Position numbers and translations under genes: made by a program
Part shown: one piece after another, positions 1 to 5,889 of the stretch
Numbering within the stretch: the stretch's first letter is position 1
Layout of the letters: each line of letters starts with the position of its first letter
Notes under the pieces: generated by a model
Told to the model about the DNA's origin: nothing
Databases searched by the model: none
What the model saw: the letters and a program-made list of their open reading frames with translations, nothing else
Origin: Rhodospirillales bacterium
Lineage (GTDB): Bacteria; Pseudomonadota; Alphaproteobacteria; Rhodospirillales; Casp-alpha2
NCBI GenBank assembly: GCA_018664265.1
Contig: JABJOR010000459.1
Coordinates: 1-6,516, forward strand
Direction: 5' to 3'
DNA length: 6,516 nucleotides

Positions 1-513
1 TAAAATCTCTTCTTTATGTGTTGAATCAAGTGAAGCCAGTGGCTCATCCATCAATAAAAACTCTGGGCTCGACAACAAGGCCCTGCCAATAGCGACACGC
101 TGTTTTTCGCCACCAGACAACGTTGCCGGATGACGCGTCAAAAGTTGCTCAAGCGATAACAACTCTACTATTTCTGCAAGGCTGTGGCGTTGCTCCTTGG
201 TTTTGCGCAATTTCATACCGTAAATAAGGTTACGCTCTACATCCAAATGAGGAAATAATCTGGCATCCTGAAACACGTATCCTACTCGTCGCTTTTCTGG
301 AGGAAGGTTGATACCAAGATTCGTATCTAGCAAAACCTTATCATTAATAACGATACGCCCTTTGGTGATTTCTTCCAATCCAGCCAAGGCATTAACCAGC
401 TTTGTTTTCCCACTTCCGGAGCGGCCAAATAGTGCCGTCAGACCGGAGTCTGCCATAAAATCAACATTCAACTGGAATGTGCCAAAAGTATTGTTCACCG
501 AAACTTCAAGCAC
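1..513 (-). CDS. modC: Molybdate ABC transporter ATP-binding protein ModC (partial, C-terminus missing)
   Basis: This is the cytoplasmic ATPase that powers molybdate import through ModB. The first 171 codons are present and the gene runs off the left edge. Visible parts in order are the Walker A motif GRSGSGKT (residues 30-37), the Q-loop glutamine in YVFQD (Q82), the ABC signature LSGGEKQR (132-139), Walker B ending in MDEP (155-158) and the D-loop SLD (161-163). The H-loop histidine and the C-terminal molybdate-binding (MOP) domain typical of ModC would lie beyond the edge, so they cannot be checked. The start is a GTG at 511-513, three bases after the modB stop, which implies translational coupling. 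The motifs prove an ABC ATPase; the molybdate assignment rests on position after modA and modB and on ModC-like sequence around Walker A. It is the third gene of the modABC operon. Confidence 0.93.
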   Translation of the reverse strand, partial: MLEVSVNNTFGTFQLNVDFMADSGLTALFGRSGSGKTKLVNALAGLEEITKGRIVINDKVLLDTNLGINLPPEKRRVGYVFQDARLFPHLDVERNLIYGMKLRKTKEQRHSLAEIVELLSLEQLLTRHPATLSGGEKQRVAIGRALLSSPEFLLMDEPLASLDSTHKEEIL

Positions 514-516
514 GGT

Positions 517-1209
517 TTATCCTTTCACACGGCGAGCGGCACGATTTGCCAGTGTTTCTGAAATGATAAGTGCCAACAATGACAATACGACTGCCGCTAT
601 AACCAATCTGATTGCACCGGGCTCTCCTCCTGGGGTATTTATCAACGAATACAAAGCCAAAGGCATTGTCTGTGTTTCGCCAGGAATGTTTGATACAAAC
701 GTAATTGTTGCACCAAACTCCCCCAGACTACGGGCAAAAGCCAATACACTTCCGGTAATTATTCCAGGAAGAGTTAGCGGCAATGTAATAGTAAAGAAAA
801 CACGTACTGGGCTAGCCCCTAAAGTTCGTGCAGCTTGCTCATGCCCTTGGTCCACAGCTTCCAATGACAGCCTGATCGCTCTAACCATCAGTGGAAAGGC
901 CATAACAGCCGCTGCGAGAGCCGCTCCTTGCCAGGAAAAGGCAAATGATACACCGAACACCTCATCAAGATAGCTTCCGATCACCCCACGCCTGCCCAAC
1001 ATTACAAGCAACAGATACCCGACGACGACAGGCGGCAATATTAAAGGCAAATGGATAAAAGCATTAAGTATGGTCTTGCCTGGAAAAGATACTCGAGCCA
1101 GCAACCATGCAGCCATAACCCCCAAAGGCAGACTGAACAAAACAGCAAGAGTTGCTACCCGCAAGCTCAACCATATTGCCTCTTGTTCTATGGGGGTAAA
1201 TGAAATCAT
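517..1209 (-). CDS. modB: Molybdate ABC transporter permease ModB
   Basis: This is the inner-membrane permease of the molybdate importer. It works as a homodimer that receives molybdate from ModA and is driven by ModC. The protein is 230 residues, the usual ModB length, and very hydrophobic, with about five or six membrane segments (for example residues 14-36, 50-72 and 200-222). The conserved cytoplasmic EAA loop that docks on the ATPase is visible at about 124-143, with the core EQAARTLGAS. The IHLPLILPPVVVGY stretch (52-65) is characteristic of the ModB/CysT permease family. The ATG at 1207-1209 is preceded by a GAAGG-like ribosome-binding site 6 bases upstream, within and just after the modA stop region, so modA and modB are only 9 bases apart. 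A sulfate permease is the main alternative, but the ModA-type partner favours molybdate. Confidence 0.95.
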   Translation of the reverse strand: MISFTPIEQEAIWLSLRVATLAVLFSLPLGVMAAWLLARVSFPGKTILNAFIHLPLILPPVVVGYLLLVMLGRRGVIGSYLDEVFGVSFAFSWQGAALAAAVMAFPLMVRAIRLSLEAVDQGHEQAARTLGASPVRVFFTITLPLTLPGIITGSVLAFARSLGEFGATITFVSNIPGETQTMPLALYSLINTPGGEPGAIRLVIAAVVLSLLALIISETLANRAARRVKG

Positions 1210-1218
1210 CGGTTGCCT

Positions 1219-2025
1219 TCACTCATTTCCAGAAACCGGGTCAGGGGGTAAAAACCCATGCTTTCTGAATATTGCTTGTGCGCTATTTGACACCAGATAC
1301 TCCATAAACAACAGTACATCCGGATGTTTTTGACCAGAGACAACTCCAGCTGTATACCGAATTGGGTCATGACTATCTACAGGCAGTTTTCCGATCAAAT
1401 GCACCTTTGAGCTATAACGCGTATCACTTACATAAACAAAACCAAAAGAAGATTCCCCACGCTCGACCAGAGCCAGTACTGCTCGCGCATTTGGCATTCC
1501 GACAAACTGTTCTCTTAAATCATCCCAAATTCCTGCATTTTGAAGGGATTGACGGGTATAAATTCCAACAGGAACATGTTGAGGATCCCCAATTGCTATG
1601 CGCTTACCATTTATAACTTTAATGAGTGGATAGTTGGTATCAATAATACCGCCCTGCATAGGTGGCCAGTCAGTATCTTCAGATGCAATCAAGGCCATTT
1701 GATTGCTCAATATAACCTTCCTGCTGTCCTGTTCGAGACTTCCTTTGCGCTCAAGCTCGTCCACCCATGCTGTATTTGCTGAAATATACACATCAACAGG
1801 GGCACCATTGATAATCTGGCGCGCAAGAACTGAGCTTGCAGCAAAGGAGTGCTTAATCTTAATTCCCGTTTTTTCAGAAAATTCAGTATAAACTTCCAAA
1901 GCACTATTGGTAAGGCTGGATGCTGCAAAAACCGTTATGCTATCTGCACGAAGTGGCGATGAAAAACCACTCAACATAAGGATAGAGCATACCAATAAAA
2001 ACTGTAATTGCATGGACCGAATCAT
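1219..2025 (-). CDS. modA: Molybdate-binding periplasmic protein ModA
   Basis: This is the periplasmic receptor that binds molybdate (and usually tungstate) and delivers it to ModB. From the start chosen here it has 268 residues. An N-terminal signal peptide of about 27 residues (Arg near the start, a hydrophobic LLVCSILML core) ends in PLRA before DSITVFAASSL, the normal start of mature ModA. Typical family features follow: the oxyanion-binding FAASSL segment, a second serine-containing segment SFAASS, the GAPVDVYISA stretch, and a C-terminal YLVSNSAQAIFRKHGF segment. The start is uncertain. The reading frame opens at an ATG at 2065-2067 (282 aa), but the family alignment and signal peptide fit ATG 2023-2025 or 2011-2013 better. 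None has a clear Shine-Dalgarno sequence. It heads the modABC operon. Confidence 0.93.
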   Translation of the reverse strand: MIRSMQLQFLLVCSILMLSGFSSPLRADSITVFAASSLTNSALEVYTEFSEKTGIKIKHSFAASSVLARQIINGAPVDVYISANTAWVDELERKGSLEQDSRKVILSNQMALIASEDTDWPPMQGGIIDTNYPLIKVINGKRIAIGDPQHVPVGIYTRQSLQNAGIWDDLREQFVGMPNARAVLALVERGESSFGFVYVSDTRYSSKVHLIGKLPVDSHDPIRYTAGVVSGQKHPDVLLFMEYLVSNSAQAIFRKHGFLPPDPVSGNE

Positions 2026-2032
2026 GGAGCAA

Positions 2033-2062
2033 ACTATACAACCAGGACCCAATGGGTAACAA
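2033..2062 (-). promoter_or_regulatory. Candidate sigma-70-type promoter for modABC
   Basis: On the minus strand a -35 element TTGTTA (2057-2062, 4 of 6 matches) is followed after 18 bases by a -10 element TATAGT (2033-2038, 5 of 6 matches). Transcription would begin near 2026. That is almost on the ATG at 2025 and leaves a leader of about 13 bases for the ATG at 2013. It would exclude the upstream ATG at 2067. Read by eye; no scoring was done. Confidence 0.35.
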
Positions 2063-2075
2063 TTCATTAATGAAT
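2047..2075. promoter_or_regulatory. Two adjacent inverted repeats at the modA promoter (candidate operator)
   Basis: A perfect 14-bp palindrome ATTCATTAATGAAT lies at 2062-2075. A second perfect inverted repeat, ACCCA-A-TGGGT, lies at 2047-2057. The first touches the candidate -35 element of modA and the second falls in the promoter spacer. Their placement suits a repressor such as a ModE-type molybdate regulator, but neither resembles the ModE consensus I know, so the regulator is unknown. The inverted repeats are seen directly; the operator role is inference. Confidence 0.3.
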
Positions 2076-2125
2076 CAGATGCATACTGAAAGTTCCTTTA
2101 CTAAAAAGGGAATCGGCAAAAGTCA

Positions 2126-2136
2126 GTTACAGTAAC
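2126..2136. promoter_or_regulatory. Perfect inverted repeat GTTAC-A-GTAAC upstream of the PilZ-like gene
   Basis: An 11-bp perfect inverted repeat ends 19 bases before the ATG of the small PilZ-like gene, in the 130-bp region between it and modA. Its position fits an operator or a small leader hairpin for that gene. No clear -10/-35 pair is seen for the plus strand here. The function is inference only. Confidence 0.25.
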
Positions 2137-2155
2137 ACTTGAGAGAAAATCGACA

Positions 2156-2521
2156 ATGCACTGTAAATCAAACGAAAAAAACCAAAGATTTGATCGAAGA
2201 ATCTCCCGGCGCGTAACTTCTGAATCTATGAGGTTTGAATTTGGTGGCGCTGTTCATCAAACACTTGAATGGAATTCATTCGGTTTTAAAACAAATCTCA
2301 ACTCTGATTTCAAAGTCAGAGAAGGTGATTCTTTTGTCATTCGCAGTATAGGATACGGAAATCTGAAAATGATTCCGGTTATGATCAGAGCAGAAGTCTT
2401 ACGCAAAGAAGATGATAGTATTTCCGTTCGCTTCCTGCAAAATCACCAACGTGACCGGAATGCCTTTGAAAGTTTTGTTTCTCGTTCACAAAGCGAGGAA
2501 AATTCAGTTCTGGTTGCCTGA
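2156..2521 (+). CDS. Small PilZ-like domain protein with degenerate c-di-GMP motif
   Basis: This 121-residue soluble protein has no signal peptide or membrane segment and appears to be a single PilZ-like beta-barrel domain. PilZ proteins bind cyclic di-GMP through an RxxxR motif and a downstream D/NxSxxG motif. The N-terminal Arg-rich run RRISRRV (14-20) supplies RxxxR (R15/R19, or R14/R18). About 20 residues on, EWNSFG (38-43) sits where D/NxSxxG should be but reads ExNxxG, so the Asp and Ser are replaced. The end, RAEVLRKEDDSISVRFLQ, has the pattern of the last PilZ strands. The assignment is therefore by overall pattern, and ligand binding is doubtful. The ATG has only a weak GAGAG-type ribosome site. 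The gene is divergent from modA and ends 2 bp from the convergent hisI stop. A real gene is likely; the family call is moderate. Confidence 0.65.
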   Translation: MHCKSNEKNQRFDRRISRRVTSESMRFEFGGAVHQTLEWNSFGFKTNLNSDFKVREGDSFVIRSIGYGNLKMIPVMIRAEVLRKEDDSISVRFLQNHQRDRNAFESFVSRSQSEENSVLVA

Positions 2522-2523
2522 AC

Positions 2524-2955
2524 TCATTTCTTTTCCGATTGAGAGCTATATAAAGATTCTGGATCAATTATAACCTCTGCAATCGTAGATACTTTCCCAT
2601 CCCTTACAGCATTATAAAAACAGTTTCTTCGGCCTGTGTGACATGCAACACCGGACTGATCAACCAAGGCCAGAATTGTGTCGCCATCACAGTCCCAACG
2701 AAAATCAACTAAACTCTGAACCTGCCCAGAGCTTTCCCCCTTTCGCCACAGCGCCTTGCGAGAGCGTGACCAATAACAAACTCTCCCCGTTGTCAGTGAT
2801 TCTCTGACGGCCTCTTCATTCATCCAGGCCATCATAAGAACCTCTCCAGTATCAAATTGCTGGGCAATGACCGGAATCAACCCAACATTATTGAATACCA
2901 ACGAGTTAAGCAGGCTATCCGGATCATTTGGCAGATGCTGTATTGTATCGCTCAT
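2524..2955 (-). CDS. hisI: Phosphoribosyl-AMP cyclohydrolase HisI
   Basis: This cytoplasmic zinc enzyme catalyses the third step of histidine synthesis, opening the adenine ring of phosphoribosyl-AMP to give ProFAR. It has 143 residues and is a stand-alone cyclohydrolase without the HisE domain fused in enterobacteria. Family motifs in order are GEVLMMAWMNEEA (37-49), CYWSRSRKALWRKGESSGQ (60-78), the metal-binding DCDGD (D88, C89, D90, D92) and GVACHTGRRNCF (102-113). The three cysteines C89, C105 and C112 match the zinc ligands of the family, and the three Asp residues match its magnesium site. It is a canonical metal-dependent form. The ATG at 2953-2955 is chosen over an in-frame TTG just before it because GGAAAG lies 6 bases upstream. 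It is divergent from znuC and shares a candidate operator region with it. Confidence 0.95.
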   Translation of the reverse strand: MSDTIQHLPNDPDSLLNSLVFNNVGLIPVIAQQFDTGEVLMMAWMNEEAVRESLTTGRVCYWSRSRKALWRKGESSGQVQSLVDFRWDCDGDTILALVDQSGVACHTGRRNCFYNAVRDGKVSTIAEVIIDPESLYSSQSEKK

Positions 2956-2961
2956 CAATAT

Positions 2962-2967
2962 CTTTCC
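2962..2967 (-). promoter_or_regulatory. Ribosome-binding site of hisI
   Basis: GGAAAG on the minus strand lies 6 bases before the ATG at 2953-2955. This spacing supports the ATG rather than the TTG codon immediately upstream as the hisI start. Confidence 0.55.
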
Positions 2968-2977
2968 AGAAAGTTGG

Positions 2978-3006
2978 TTAAAGAGTATGTTTATGAAATA
3001 TATAAT
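2978..3006 (+). promoter_or_regulatory. Candidate promoter for znuCB
   Basis: A perfect -10 hexamer TATAAT (3001-3006) has a poor -35 element TTAAAG (2978-2983, 3 of 6) 17 bases upstream, as is common for promoters under regulator control. The start would be near 3013, giving a leader of about 58 bases. An alternative pair for the same gene is TTGGCA (3021-3026) with TATCAA (3045-3050) at 18-base spacing. Read by eye only. Confidence 0.4.
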
Positions 3007-3016
3007 GATATATCAG
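2995..3016. promoter_or_regulatory. AT-rich palindrome between hisI and znuC (candidate Zur operator)
   Basis: The core is a perfect 10-bp palindrome TGATATATCA at 3006-3015. A larger imperfect dyad, centred between 3005 and 3006, pairs ATATAT (2998-3003) with ATATAT (3008-3013); 7 of 11 half-site positions match over 2995-3016. It overlaps both the znuC -10 and the hisI -10 to -35 interval. Zur boxes in front of znu genes are AT-rich dyads of about this size, and the left half begins GAAAT as in the enterobacterial consensus, but the remainder matches poorly. The dyad is seen directly; the Zur role is inferred from context. Confidence 0.4.
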
Positions 3017-3027
3017 GCTGTTGGCAA
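2999..3027 (-). promoter_or_regulatory. Candidate promoter for hisI
   Basis: On the minus strand the -35 element TTGCCA (3022-3027, 5 of 6 matches) is followed by exactly 17 bases and a -10 element TATATA (2999-3004, 4 of 6). The start would fall near 2992, giving a leader of roughly 37 bases. Its -10 overlaps the divergent znuC -10 by four bases, and the palindrome TGATATATCA lies inside its spacer. Confidence 0.45.
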
Positions 3028-3070
3028 AACACCAATTAGATACTTATCAATTTATTCAGGGCAGTAAACG

Positions 3071-3904
3071 ATGAATGATCCGTTGAACATACCGGACGGG
3101 ACATTGGTTACGGCAGACCATATCGATTTTATTATCGAGGGGCGCCGGGTACTCGAAAGTGTTTCAGCCACCATCAACAATAATGAAATTGTTACGCTGA
3201 TTGGACCAAACGGGTCCGGAAAAACAACCTTCATTCGTATATTGCTTGGACTCCTTCCAGCTTCAAGCGGAAAAATCACCCACAAACCGGGGCTTCATAT
3301 TGGATATGTCCCCCAAAAACTGATCATTGAACCATCCTTACCACTCAGTGTTGGCAGGTTTCTACAATTTGGTGTTCCAAAAGGGCCCAACCGACAAAAA
3401 GGACGGCGTGCTGCTGTCTTGGAAGAAGTCGGGGCTCCCAATTTATATGATGCCAGTATCCATGAGCTGTCTGGTGGTGAGTTGCAACGTATCATGCTGG
3501 CAAGAGCCTTGCTGCGTGATCCTGAATTACTGGTTCTTGATGAGCCCGTACAAGGCGTTGATGTTACCGGACAAAATGAAATATATGATCTGATTACCCG
3601 CATCAAGAATGAACGCCACTGTGGCATTATTATGGTTTCACACGATCTTCATATCGTTATGGCGTCCACTAATCGGGTCATATGCCTGAACCACCATGTT
3701 TGTTGTGAAGGCAAACCGGAAACTGTGGCACGCGATCCGGCGTTTCAAAGCATTTTTGGCTCCCAGGCTGCCGTACGTCTGGCCGTCTATCACCATCACC
3801 ATGATCATACCCATGATCAAAACGGGCACGCAATTCCCATTGATGCCCCCGATATAAAGACTGACACAAAGACTAAAGCTGGAGCTCCAGACAATGCAGG
3901 GTGA
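3071..3904 (+). CDS. znuC: Zinc ABC transporter ATP-binding protein ZnuC with His-rich tail
   Basis: This is the ATPase subunit of the high-affinity zinc importer ZnuABC, acting on the cytoplasmic face with ZnuB. It has 277 residues. Motifs in order are Walker A GPNGSGKT (45-52), Q-loop YVPQK (Q82), signature LSGGE (133-137), Walker B LLVLDEP (153-159) followed by VQGVD, typical of ZnuC, and the H-loop SHD (H191). The C-terminus carries a His-rich metal-binding-like stretch, HHHHDHTHD (241-249) with H253, then a polar, probably disordered tail. The start ATG at 3071 has an AGGG sequence 9 bases upstream. It overlaps or nearly abuts znuB, depending on the znuB start. A manganese-type importer is the main alternative; the Zn call rests on ZnuC-like motifs and the His-rich tail. 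No znuA gene is present in the window. Confidence 0.93.
   Translation: MNDPLNIPDGTLVTADHIDFIIEGRRVLESVSATINNNEIVTLIGPNGSGKTTFIRILLGLLPASSGKITHKPGLHIGYVPQKLIIEPSLPLSVGRFLQFGVPKGPNRQKGRRAAVLEEVGAPNLYDASIHELSGGELQRIMLARALLRDPELLVLDEPVQGVDVTGQNEIYDLITRIKNERHCGIIMVSHDLHIVMASTNRVICLNHHVCCEGKPETVARDPAFQSIFGSQAAVRLAVYHHHHDHTHDQNGHAIPIDAPDIKTDTKTKAGAPDNAG
3898..3901 (+). promoter_or_regulatory. Ribosome-binding site deciding the znuB start
   Basis: AGGG lies 7 bases before the ATG at 3909 and overlaps the last codons of znuC. It supports the 3909 start, where the protein begins MISDFMLRALFAG as ZnuB proteins normally do. The in-frame ATG at 3894 would add five residues and has its own possible GGAG at 3881-3884, so it is not excluded. 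Confidence 0.45.
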
Positions 3905-3908
3905 TGCA

Positions 3909-4712
3909 ATGATATCCGATTTCATGCTTCGTGCTTTGTTTGCTGGCATTGGTGTCGCCATAGTCGCAGGCCCACTTGGTGCATTTGTTGTATGGCGGCG
4001 CATGGCTTATTTCGGAGAAGCTCTGGCGCATTCTGCCTTATTGGGAGTTGTATTGGGCACAATCCTCGGTGTTATGCCATGGTTGGTCATCATCGCGGTT
4101 TGCAGTGCTGTCGCAATTATTTTGTTTATCCTAGAACGATCCTCCGGAACAGGATCAGATTCCGCTATTGGAATGATTGCACAAGGAACATTGGCTCTTG
4201 CCCTGGTTATTCTGGCCTTTATTGAAACAGAAAGAATTGATCTGTTTGCCTATCTGTTTGGGGATATTCTGGCGGTAACAAAACAAGACCTTTGGATGAT
4301 TTACGGTGTCGGAGCTTTGGTTCTAGGCATTATGGCTGGGCTTTGGCAATCCATGCTCAGCGTCGTGGTCAATGAAGACGTCGCCCGTGTTGAAGGCATC
4401 AACGTTACACGAACAAAGATAATTCACCTGTTATTGCTGGCACTGGTTGTCAGTACAGCCATGAAAATTGTGGGCGTATTACTGGTCGTTGCCATGCTGA
4501 TTGTCCCACCATCCATAGCCCGATTAATGGCCCGTTCGCCAGAGAGCATGGCAGCCCTCTCTGTTATCATTGGAATAGTATCCGTCATTAGCGGGCTTAT
4601 GGCATCCTACTACGCAGACACACCAGCAGGCCCCTCAATTGTGGTAGCAGCCATAGTGATCTTTATTTTGACAATGCTGATTTGCCCAAAAAGAGTAATT
4701 AGGAGGCGTTAA
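3909..4712 (+). CDS. znuB: Zinc ABC transporter permease ZnuB
   Basis: This inner-membrane permease of the zinc importer forms the channel as a dimer driven by ZnuC. It has 267 residues, the usual length, and is almost wholly hydrophobic with about eight or nine membrane segments. Family hallmarks are the N-terminal VAGPLGAFVVWRRMAYFG (19-36) followed by EALAHSALLG (37-46). The coupling-helix region is NEDVARVEGINV, and a late membrane segment ends in MLIVPPSIARLMARSPE. The start at 3909 lies 4 bases after the znuC stop; an in-frame ATG at 3894 would make an 11-base overlap. Either way the genes are translationally coupled. Its last 14 bases overlap the 3' end of the convergent metC gene. The family also includes manganese and iron permeases, but the sequence is closest to the ZnuB pattern. 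Confidence 0.93.
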   Translation: MISDFMLRALFAGIGVAIVAGPLGAFVVWRRMAYFGEALAHSALLGVVLGTILGVMPWLVIIAVCSAVAIILFILERSSGTGSDSAIGMIAQGTLALALVILAFIETERIDLFAYLFGDILAVTKQDLWMIYGVGALVLGIMAGLWQSMLSVVVNEDVARVEGINVTRTKIIHLLLLALVVSTAMKIVGVLLVVAMLIVPPSIARLMARSPESMAALSVIIGIVSVISGLMASYYADTPAGPSIVVAAIVIFILTMLICPKRVIRRR

Positions 4713-5889
4713 GCCTCTTTAAGCCATCTTCCAGATCATCACGCAAATCTTCAAAGTTTTCCAAACCGGCATGAATTCGTAATCCCGGTGTCTTGTGCGT
4801 CCAAGTAGTTGCCGTGCGCCCGCCAGCAGGATTACACGGCACCAGAAGGCTCTCATATCCGCCCCAGCTATCGCCCAACCCATAAAGTTGCATTCCGTCA
4901 ATCATCGTATCGACAGCTTGTTGGGCATAACCTTTCAAGACAACGCCGAATAATCCAGACGCCCCGGTGAAATCACGCTTCCAGAATTCATGTCCTGGAC
5001 AAGACGGCAGAGCAGGGTGAAGGACTGTTTCAACTTCATCACGACCAGCAAGCCATTCAGCCAATTTCAAGGCATTCTCATAGTGCCTTGGCATGCGGAC
5101 ATCCAGAGTGCGAATTCCGCGCAAGCCCAAATTACAAACATCCGGACCAGCGCACGTTCCAAAACGCACAGCGGTGGTTTTAAGCTGCTCGAAATGTTCA
5201 TTTTTGCAAATCACAAAGCCCAACATGGCATCGGCGTGACCACAATGATACTTGGTTGCAGCCTGAATAGAGATATCAACACCATGCTTGAAGGGCGAAA
5301 AGTAATATCCGGCACTCCAGGTGTTATCCATTATGGTCATGATATTATTATCATGAGCTGCTGCGCAAACGCCAGGAACATCCATAACCTCAAAAGATTG
5401 AGACCCCGGAGCCTCAAAGTAGACAACTTTTGTATTTGCCTTGAATAGTGAACGAACCTCTGCGCCAAGCATGGGATCATAGAACTCTATTTCTACGCCA
5501 TAACGTGCAAGAATATCCGTGGCAAATCTACGGGTAGGGCCATAAACATTATCCGCAACCAGTAAATGATCCCCCGCACTGATAAAGGCATTTAATGCCC
5601 CGGCAACAGCCGCCAACCCGGAAGGATAGTTCACGGCCATATCGCCGCCCTCCAACATCGCGGCAGCCTGCTCAACGGCGCGTGTTGTTGCCGTTCCGAT
5701 CCGCCCATAATTGTTGATCGTAAACGCCTTTGGGCCGGTTTTCGCCCGATAGCTTTTCACATCAGGAAATAAAATTGTTGAAGCATGGAAAATCGGAGGA
5801 TTAACCACGCCATCAAAACTTTGCGGATCACTGCCTACATGCCCTAGTGCAGTTTCGCGTTTATAGAAAGAAAGATCTTTATCAGACAT
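4699..5889 (-). CDS. metC: Cystathionine beta-lyase MetC (PLP-dependent)
   Basis: This cytoplasmic enzyme cleaves cystathionine to homocysteine, pyruvate and ammonia, the penultimate step of methionine synthesis. Its 396 residues match the family (about 395 in E. coli). It is a fold-type I PLP enzyme of the Cys/Met metabolism class. Visible residues are the phosphate-binding YGRIGTATT segment (Y61, R63) contributed to the neighbouring subunit, the YPSGLAAV loop (S90, G91), the ring-stacking tyrosine in DNVYGPT (Y116), the ring-nitrogen aspartate in MDNTW (D188), and the Schiff-base lysine in ATKYHCGHADAMLG (K213). The near-C-terminal SWGGYESLL is typical of cystathionine beta-lyase rather than gamma-synthase. 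The ATG at 5889 has only a weak GGAT-type ribosome site. The 3' end overlaps znuB by 14 bases on the opposite strand, and the gene is divergent from the lyase-like gene at 5974. Confidence 0.95.
   Translation of the reverse strand: MSDKDLSFYKRETALGHVGSDPQSFDGVVNPPIFHASTILFPDVKSYRAKTGPKAFTINNYGRIGTATTRAVEQAAAMLEGGDMAVNYPSGLAAVAGALNAFISAGDHLLVADNVYGPTRRFATDILARYGVEIEFYDPMLGAEVRSLFKANTKVVYFEAPGSQSFEVMDVPGVCAAAHDNNIMTIMDNTWSAGYYFSPFKHGVDISIQAATKYHCGHADAMLGFVICKNEHFEQLKTTAVRFGTCAGPDVCNLGLRGIRTLDVRMPRHYENALKLAEWLAGRDEVETVLHPALPSCPGHEFWKRDFTGASGLFGVVLKGYAQQAVDTMIDGMQLYGLGDSWGGYESLLVPCNPAGGRTATTWTHKTPGLRIHAGLENFEDLRDDLEDGLKRLNAS
4701..4719. terminator. Hairpin over the convergent znuB and metC stops (possible bidirectional terminator)
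   Basis: GAGGC (4703-4707) pairs with GCCTC (4713-4717) around a 5-base loop GTTAA. Weak outer pairs reach 4701 and 4719, and a short T run follows on the plus strand. The loop contains the first bases of the znuB stop, and the outer arm touches the metC stop. The stem is short and the T tracts are poor, so termination efficiency is uncertain, but the tail-to-tail position is right for a shared terminator. Confidence 0.4.

Noticed and set aside
308..973. 221-codon open frame on the plus strand
   Set aside because: It lies antisense across modB and the start of modC, both of which have clear family motifs. Its translation has no recognisable domain and no ribosome site, so it is a shadow frame.
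2026..2067. Extended modA N-terminus starting at the ATG at 2067
   Set aside because: The extra 14 residues precede what is already a complete signal peptide, have no ribosome site, and would lie upstream of the best promoter. A shorter start is preferred, though not proven.
2093..2112. Hairpin TTCCTTT / AAAGGGAA between modA and the PilZ-like gene
   Set aside because: The stem needs a bulged G, is mostly A-T pairs, and lies between divergent genes where no terminator is expected; it is too weak to call.
3295..4003. Overlapping minus-strand frames of 110 and 121 codons opposite znuC and znuB
   Set aside because: Their low-complexity, methionine-rich or serine-rich translations mirror the well-supported ABC transporter genes on the plus strand; no independent evidence supports them.
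4990..5448. 152-codon open frame on the plus strand
   Set aside because: It is antisense to the middle of metC, where the PLP-binding residues are encoded on the minus strand. It shows no domain pattern and is treated as a shadow.
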